From contig DAOUWY010000046.1 of the NCBI GenBank assembly GCA_030666885.1, positions 1-9,716 of the forward strand: a DNA stretch of 9,716 nucleotides. Direction: 5' to 3'. Origin of the DNA: Methanosarcinales archaeon (lineage in GTDB: Archaea; Halobacteriota; Methanosarcinia; Methanosarcinales; Methanocomedenaceae). Shown piece by piece: positions 5,837 to 9,716 of the stretch (positions within the stretch are counted from its first letter, which is position 1; every line of letters begins with the position of its first letter). The translations under genes were made by a program, and so were the position numbers. The notes under the pieces are model-generated. The model did not search any database and was not told the DNA's origin. It was given only the letters and a program-made list of their open reading frames with translations.

Positions 5837-5910
5837 AATTTATCCCTCATAAATGACAATAAGTAGAATCATTAAAAATCTTTTTCATCATTACTATGTA
5901 GAAAGTTATC

Positions 5911-5920
5911 ATTATTTATG
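5911..5920 (-). promoter_or_regulatory. TATA-like element for the acidic-repeat gene
   Basis: Read on the minus strand, cataaataat lies 75-85 bases before the ATG at 5836, giving a leader of about 50 bases that includes the gaggg ribosome binding site at 5844-5848. Other A/T-rich blocks nearby could serve instead. Confidence 0.3.
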
Positions 5921-6062
5921 CTTTATCAACTTTTCCATAAGGTGATGAACAATGTTCCATTAATAGTATTGAAGGGTACAAACGAGGGAAGGGGGTGGGA
6001 AAACATAAAATAGTCTTAAACCTCGCTTGTACAATTACTTAATATATATTTATTGTATATAA

Positions 6063-6091
6063 GTATTTCGTACAAATACGAACAAAATACG
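6063..6091. repeat. Overlapping small palindromes and 11-bp-spaced direct repeats in the A/T-rich core
   Basis: ttcgta-caaa-tacgaa (6067-6082) and gtattt-cgtac-aaatac (6063-6079) overlap, and aaatacg recurs at 6074-6080 and 6085-6091, one helical turn apart. They lie inside the presumed unwinding region and upstream of mcm, and may bind a regulator or be part of the origin. Confidence 0.4.
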
Positions 6092-6102
6092 TAGAATTTA
6101 AT

Positions 6103-6122
6103 ACCCCCTCGTTTCCACTGGA
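6103..6122 (-). other. Origin recognition box (ORB), best copy
   Basis: TCCAGTGGAAACGAGGGGGT on the minus strand contains both ORB parts, the CCAGTGGAAAC core and a five-base G-string two bases after the shared ACGA. It points toward the A/T-rich core at 6033-6102. The match is to the consensus as I remember it from Pyrococcus, halophile and Sulfolobus origins. Confidence 0.72.
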
Positions 6123-6210
6123 CCAAAAACAATATCAATAGAATACTTTCACCCCGCCCTCTTTGGAAACATTCATATCTGATTACCCTACATAAACCAG
6201 ATTTATTAAA

Positions 6211-8301
6211 ATGACCGAACATTCATCCGAACCTGTCTGGGAAGAATTCTATAAGCGTTATTACTGGGAGCAGCTGCTATCCCTTGCAGGTATTTACCCG
6301 GAAAATAAGAGTCTGGTAATTGAATTTCCTGATATTGAAAGATATGACCTGGAACTTGCAACAGAGCTACTGGAAACACCTACCAAAGTGCTGGATGATG
6401 CCAATAATGCTCTCCGGAAGACAGACCTGCCAATGGATGTAACCTTAGAAGATGCCTACATAAGGATTGTCAGGATCTCTTCAAAGATAGATATACGCCT
6501 TCTAAGGAGCGAAAATATTTCGAAACTGATCGCTATTGATGGTATAATCAGGAAGGCTACCGAGGTCAGGCCCAAACTGGTCAGGGCAGCTTTTGAATGC
6601 CAGAGGTGCGGGCATATAACAAATGTTTTCCAGAGCGGTAGTAAGTTCGTACAACCACTTGAATGCGAGAATGAGCAATGCGGCAGGCAGGGTCCGTTCA
6701 AATTGCTTGTAAATGAATCAGCTTTTGTGGATGCCCAGAAGCTCAGGCTGCAGGAGTCCCCGGAAGACCTGAGGGGTGGTGAACAGCCACAGACACTGGA
6801 TATTGATATTGAGGAAGACCTGTCAGGACTGGTGGCCCCCGGGGACCGTGTGACTATTGTGGGCATACTGAGAAGTTACCAGAGAGAAAAGAACCAGATC
6901 AAGAGCACTTACTTTGACCTGGTGCTGGACGGACTGTCAATCGAACGTGAAGACCATGAGTTTGATGAGATCGAGATCACACCTGAAGATGAAGAGTTGA
7001 TCAGGGAACTGGGCGGCTCACCTGATATTTATGACAGGATGATATCCTCAATTGCTCCCAGCATCTTTGGCTATGACGAGATAAAAGAAGCTATGGCACT
7101 GCAGTTGTTCTCAGGTGTGGCAAAACATTTGCCTGACGGGTCAAGGATCAGGGGTGATATCCATATGCTGCTGGTGGGAGACCCTGGTATTGCTAAATCC
7201 CAGCTTTTACGCTATGCAATAAAATTATCGCCCAGGGGCATCTACACTTCAGGCAAGGGCACTACATCTGCCGGTCTTACCGCAGCGGCAGTTAAGGATG
7301 ATTTCGGTGACGGGCGGTGGACGCTGGAAGCCGGAGCACTGGTACTTGCAGATAAGGGCATGGCAGCAGTGGATGAAATGGACAAGATGGCAAAGGAAGA
7401 CAGGAGTGCCCTGCACGAGGCAATGGAACAGCAGACCATAAGTATTGCAAAAGCTGGTATCTTGGCTACTCTTAAGAGCCGGTGTGCCCTGCTGGGTGCG
7501 GCCAATCCCAAATTCGGCAGGTTCGACAAGTATGAGAACATTCCGCAGCAAATCAATATGCCTCCCGCCCTTATCTCCAGGTTCGACCTTATCTTTATAC
7601 TGACTGACGAACCAGGTAAGAAAAGGGATACAGATATCGCCGAACATATAATGAAAGGGCACTATGCGGGTGAGATCAATGCCCAGTTCCATAATGTACA
7701 ATCATCACCTGTCACCCAGGACCAGATCGATAAAGCTATGGAGGTTATCCAGCCAGTTATTGACCCGGAATTGATGAGGAAATATATCGCTTATTCCAAA
7801 CGTAACATTTTTCCTGTCCTGGAGGGCGATGCCAGGCAGATGATCATTGATTTTTACCTTAACCTCAGGAACCAGGGGTCATCTGATCCCAATTCTCCCG
7901 TACCTGTTACTGCCAGACAGCTTGAGGCCCTTGTCCGCCTGGCAGAGGCATCAGCAAGGATGCGCCTCAGTAATGTTGTAACCACAACTGATGTGAACCG
8001 CATTATCAGGATAGTAAATGAAAGCCTGAGGCAGGTTATGACCGACCCCGAGACAGGGAAACTGGATGTCGATATTATCAGTACCGGTATGGCTAAAAGC
8101 CAGCGTGACCGGGCCAAGTTGATCCGTGATATTATACGTGAGCTCCAGCAGGAACACGAAGGGAAAGCACCAAAGGATGAAGTGATCAAGCGTGCATCGG
8201 AAGCCGGGGTAGATGAGGATAAGGCAGAGGATATAATCAAGAGGCTTAAAAGGGAAGGGGCCATCTTTGAACCAAGGAACGGCTACTTAAAATCAACATA
8301 A
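6211..8301 (+). CDS. mcm: Replicative minichromosome maintenance helicase MCM
   Basis: A complete 696-residue MCM, the hexameric 3'-5' replicative helicase loaded at origins by Orc1/Cdc6. The N-terminal domain carries an OB fold with a zinc site: Cys130, Cys133, Cys152 and Cys157 in CQRC and CENEQC. The AAA+ core has Walker A GDPGIAKS (323-330), Walker B AAVDEMDKM (Asp388-Glu389), sensor-1 Asn432 in GAANPKFGRFD, and the arginine finger Arg457 in PPALISRFDL. The C-terminus ends in a winged helix (DEVIKRASEAG to NGYLKST). There is no intein, which some archaeal MCMs carry. The ATG at 6211 has no ribosome binding site before it (ttattaaa), so translation is probably leaderless. The gene starts about 40 bases after the origin-like region and is followed within 31 bases by DUF424. 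Confidence 0.97.
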   Translation: MTEHSSEPVWEEFYKRYYWEQLLSLAGIYPENKSLVIEFPDIERYDLELATELLETPTKVLDDANNALRKTDLPMDVTLEDAYIRIVRISSKIDIRLLRSENISKLIAIDGIIRKATEVRPKLVRAAFECQRCGHITNVFQSGSKFVQPLECENEQCGRQGPFKLLVNESAFVDAQKLRLQESPEDLRGGEQPQTLDIDIEEDLSGLVAPGDRVTIVGILRSYQREKNQIKSTYFDLVLDGLSIEREDHEFDEIEITPEDEELIRELGGSPDIYDRMISSIAPSIFGYDEIKEAMALQLFSGVAKHLPDGSRIRGDIHMLLVGDPGIAKSQLLRYAIKLSPRGIYTSGKGTTSAGLTAAAVKDDFGDGRWTLEAGALVLADKGMAAVDEMDKMAKEDRSALHEAMEQQTISIAKAGILATLKSRCALLGAANPKFGRFDKYENIPQQINMPPALISRFDLIFILTDEPGKKRDTDIAEHIMKGHYAGEINAQFHNVQSSPVTQDQIDKAMEVIQPVIDPELMRKYIAYSKRNIFPVLEGDARQMIIDFYLNLRNQGSSDPNSPVPVTARQLEALVRLAEASARMRLSNVVTTTDVNRIIRIVNESLRQVMTDPETGKLDVDIISTGMAKSQRDRAKLIRDIIRELQQEHEGKAPKDEVIKRASEAGVDEDKAEDIIKRLKREGAIFEPRNGYLKST

Positions 8302-8332
8302 GGTTTAATAGTTTGTAATCCAAGCTGTGACT

Positions 8333-8623
8333 ATGTATATCAAGATATATGAGACTGAAGTATCGGTGCTGGTAGCAGTTTGTGATCGTGATCTCATAGG
8401 AAAAACCTATAGGGACTCCGGACTGAAACTTGAAGTAACTGAAGAGTTCTACAAAGGGGAACCGGTTGATGCTGACCGGGTACAGACAGCTCTTCTGGAA
8501 GCCACCACCGCGAATATTGTCGGAGAACAGAGTATTGCTGCGGCCATATCCTGCGGGGCCATAGTCCCGGAATCCGTAATTGTTATCAGCGGCGTACCAC
8601 ATGCCCAGATGTTCTGTGTGTGA
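8333..8623 (+). CDS. DUF424 family protein
   Basis: A 96-residue protein beginning MYIKIYETEVSVLVAVCDRD, then LIGKTYRDSGLKLEVTEEFY, VQTALLEATTANIVGEQSIAAA and ending in ISGVPHAQMFCV. The (L/I)GK(T/K)(Y/F), ATxANxVGE and GVPHAQ segments are characteristic of the small euryarchaeal DUF424 family, whose function I do not know. Length is normal. An in-frame GTG at 8327 is possible, but ATG 8333 (MYIKIY) fits the family start better. No clear ribosome binding site is visible. It lies 31 bases downstream of mcm on the same strand, so it may be co-transcribed. Confidence 0.85.
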   Translation: MYIKIYETEVSVLVAVCDRDLIGKTYRDSGLKLEVTEEFYKGEPVDADRVQTALLEATTANIVGEQSIAAAISCGAIVPESVIVISGVPHAQMFCV

Positions 8624-8704
8624 ACTAAAGTGGTATACTTTTTTTGGAAAAAGATATATTCAGGTATTACGATTAGTGGTTTTAAGTTATATGGGGAAAT
8701 CACT

Positions 8705-9376
8705 TTGCCAGATACAGAAACCGAAGAAACCAATACGCCTGTGACATTACTGGATGATAGCGAATTGTTATCCATAGTAATTGAAAAACATAACCATTTC
8801 ATGGGTGAATACAGCAGTGAATTGAATGACCTGGAAGAAAAGATAGGGGCCGGTCGTTTTGAATACAATCGAGTAACTAAAGAACTGGAGGCCCTTGAAA
8901 CGCGCCTTGTTGTATTAAAGGAAAAACGCCACCAATTATATTTCCAGGCAGGTAAATTGCGATTGAAACTTCTTGAGAATATCAGTGATAAGGGGAAGAT
9001 ACAGCACCTGGAAAGTGAGATCGGGAATCTCGAGAGCAAGCTTCAAAATGCAAATCTTTCTTCAAGTGAGGAATACGGTTATATCGACAGGATAAAGTCA
9101 TTGCTTAAAGAAATTATCGACAATGTTCCTGACAATGAGATGGCACAGCAGGCTACTGTATCCTCCATCCTTGATATTCTGGAGACCGCGAAAGCAGCCC
9201 GGGGTGAACTTGATGAAATACTGAATGCTCCTGATGAGCACAGAAAAGAATCAATTGCACTGAAACAGGAAGTTGAAGACCAGGAGGCCAGGTCGGCCTG
9301 GCTTAAGCGCAGGATCGGTCTTCACAAGGAAGCACAGGGATACTGGGAGAATGTGGGGACAGGAGGGTGCCAATAA
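8705..9376 (+). CDS. Coiled-coil protein of unknown function
   Basis: From TTG 8705 this is a 223-residue, mostly helical protein with long heptad-like charged stretches, for example DLEEKIGAGRFEYNRVTKEL, LEALETRLVVLKEKRHQLYF and IQHLESEIGNLESKLQNANL, and no transmembrane helix or catalytic motif I recognise. The frame stays open back to GTG 8630, but the 25 residues gained (VVYFFWKKIYSG...) are unlike the rest and their DNA looks like a promoter (ggtatacttt at 8632-8641). I therefore prefer TTG 8705, about eight bases after gggga; ATG 8804 is a third option. Its stop overlaps the next start by one base (TAATG), so the two coiled-coil proteins are almost certainly translationally coupled and may form a complex. 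Confidence 0.75.
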   Translation: MPDTETEETNTPVTLLDDSELLSIVIEKHNHFMGEYSSELNDLEEKIGAGRFEYNRVTKELEALETRLVVLKEKRHQLYFQAGKLRLKLLENISDKGKIQHLESEIGNLESKLQNANLSSSEEYGYIDRIKSLLKEIIDNVPDNEMAQQATVSSILDILETAKAARGELDEILNAPDEHRKESIALKQEVEDQEARSAWLKRRIGLHKEAQGYWENVGTGGCQ

Positions 9377-9716
9377 TGATTGATGTATCCGGCCTTTCCG
9401 AGGGAGAGATCAAAAACAAGGTAAATGTGCTCAGGCAGCATATTGACCATAAGGATCGGGAGGTCAAAAACCATTACTATGAGATGAATCTTCATAATAA
9501 GGGTGCAAAGAACCTGAGGGAAAAACGGGATGAACTTCATGAGCAGGCAAAAGTACTCAGGGATTCTGCGGGTGGGTACAGGCAGCGGCGTGATGAGGTC
9601 AATAAGAAGATAGCTGAACTTAAAAAACAAAGGGAAGAGGTCAGGGACCGCAGGAGTGGTTATAACGATAAGATGGGGGAATTGAAGACACAAAGGGACA
9701 ATCTGAACAATGTTGC
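9376..9716 (+). CDS. Coiled-coil protein, COG1340-like, 5' part
   Basis: The ATG at 9376 shares its A with the upstream stop and has a perfect aggagg at 9361-9366. The 113 codons in the window stay open to the edge. They read MIDVSGLSEGEIKNKVNVLR followed by a long Lys/Arg/Glu-rich helix with recurring KxREKRDEL, YRQRRDEVN and LKKQREEVRDRRSG motifs. This resembles the archaeal COG1340 coiled-coil family, often mislabelled phosphoserine phosphatase. No catalytic residues are visible. The function is unknown; tight coupling to the preceding coiled-coil gene suggests a joint structural or scaffolding role. Confidence 0.8.
   Translation, partial: MIDVSGLSEGEIKNKVNVLRQHIDHKDREVKNHYYEMNLHNKGAKNLREKRDELHEQAKVLRDSAGGYRQRRDEVNKKIAELKKQREEVRDRRSGYNDKMGELKTQRDNLNNV

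Larger units (their letters stand above)
5976..6170. other. Candidate replication origin with opposed ORB-like elements
   Basis: This gene-free region lies between the divergent acidic-repeat gene and mcm (5837-6210). On the minus strand 6103-6122 reads TCCAGTGGAAACGAGGGGGT, an almost textbook archaeal origin recognition box: a dyad-like CCAGTGGAAAC followed by a G-string. In the opposite orientation, 5976-5995 reads gtacaaacgagggaaggggg, sharing the AAACGAGGG plus G-string half. Between them, 6033-6102 is strongly A/T-rich, as expected of a DNA unwinding element. A further inverted copy, cctcgcttgtac at 6021-6032, matches 5976-5987 at 11 of 12 positions, and 6150-6170 is another C-rich block followed by TTTGGAAAC. 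Opposed boxes around an A/T-rich core are the standard layout bound by Orc1/Cdc6. Origin activity is inferred; no orc1/cdc6 gene is in the window. Confidence 0.68.

Noticed and set aside
4818..5852. 344-codon Ser/Thr-rich open frame antisense to the acidic-repeat gene
   Set aside because: It exists because the 96-bp Glu-rich repeat reads as Ser/Thr/Gly without stops on the other strand. It has no fitting start signal, and the opposite strand has a start, ribosome binding site, membrane helix and globular domain.
5894..5903. ctatgtagaa repeated from the first ten bases of the window
   Set aside because: A single 10-bp match in unrelated contexts (hel308 codons versus a spacer), most likely chance.
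6016..6222. 68-codon minus-strand open frame across the origin-like region
   Set aside because: Low-complexity A/T-rich content, no family resemblance, and it overlaps the ORB element and mcm start.

Overview
The window is archaeal DNA, most likely from a methanogen-related euryarchaeon (Methanosarcinales or an ANME-2-like lineage; the lineage is inferred, not proven). Pointers are an MCM helicase, aIF1A, RIO1, a Dim2-type KH protein, a DUF424 protein, the first codons of a Hel308 helicase, an archaeal-type LL-diaminopimelate aminotransferase, TATA-like promoters, and a mix of GGTG-type ribosome binding sites and leaderless starts.

Layout. 1-52 (minus): 5' end of hel308, divergent from dapL (155-1312, plus). 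1313-1554: a gene-free stretch holding a 135-bp MITE-like element with 14-bp terminal inverted repeats and an exact 8-bp target duplication, then a tandem pair of palindromes just before a single-domain KaiC/RecA-like ATPase (1555-2292). 2293-2546: an untranslated stretch with a 16-bp perfect palindrome, a strong hairpin, A/T-rich promoter elements and a structured leader. 2547-4264: a compact small-subunit biogenesis and initiation operon, aIF1A - RIO1 kinase - KH (Dim2/Pno1-like), closed by a hairpin over the last stop codon. 4301-5836 (minus): a membrane-anchored protein with a tandem 32-residue acidic repeat. 5837-6210: a gene-free region between divergent genes that looks like a replication origin. 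It has a near-canonical Orc1/Cdc6 origin recognition box (ORB), an opposed ORB-like G-rich element and an A/T-rich core. 6211-8301: mcm, followed by a DUF424 protein and two coiled-coil proteins; the last runs off the window.

How the parts fit. Much of the window is information processing: replication (origin, MCM, Hel308) and 30S maturation or translation initiation (aIF1A, RIO1, KH). The origin would load the replicative helicase encoded immediately beside it. Three points deserve attention. The first is the candidate origin beside mcm. The second is the aIF1A leader: no ATG, GTG or TTG is available upstream of the conserved core, a good Shine-Dalgarno sits in a hairpin, and a 12-codon upstream ORF crosses that hairpin. 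The third is the small transposon-like element between dapL and the KaiC-like gene.
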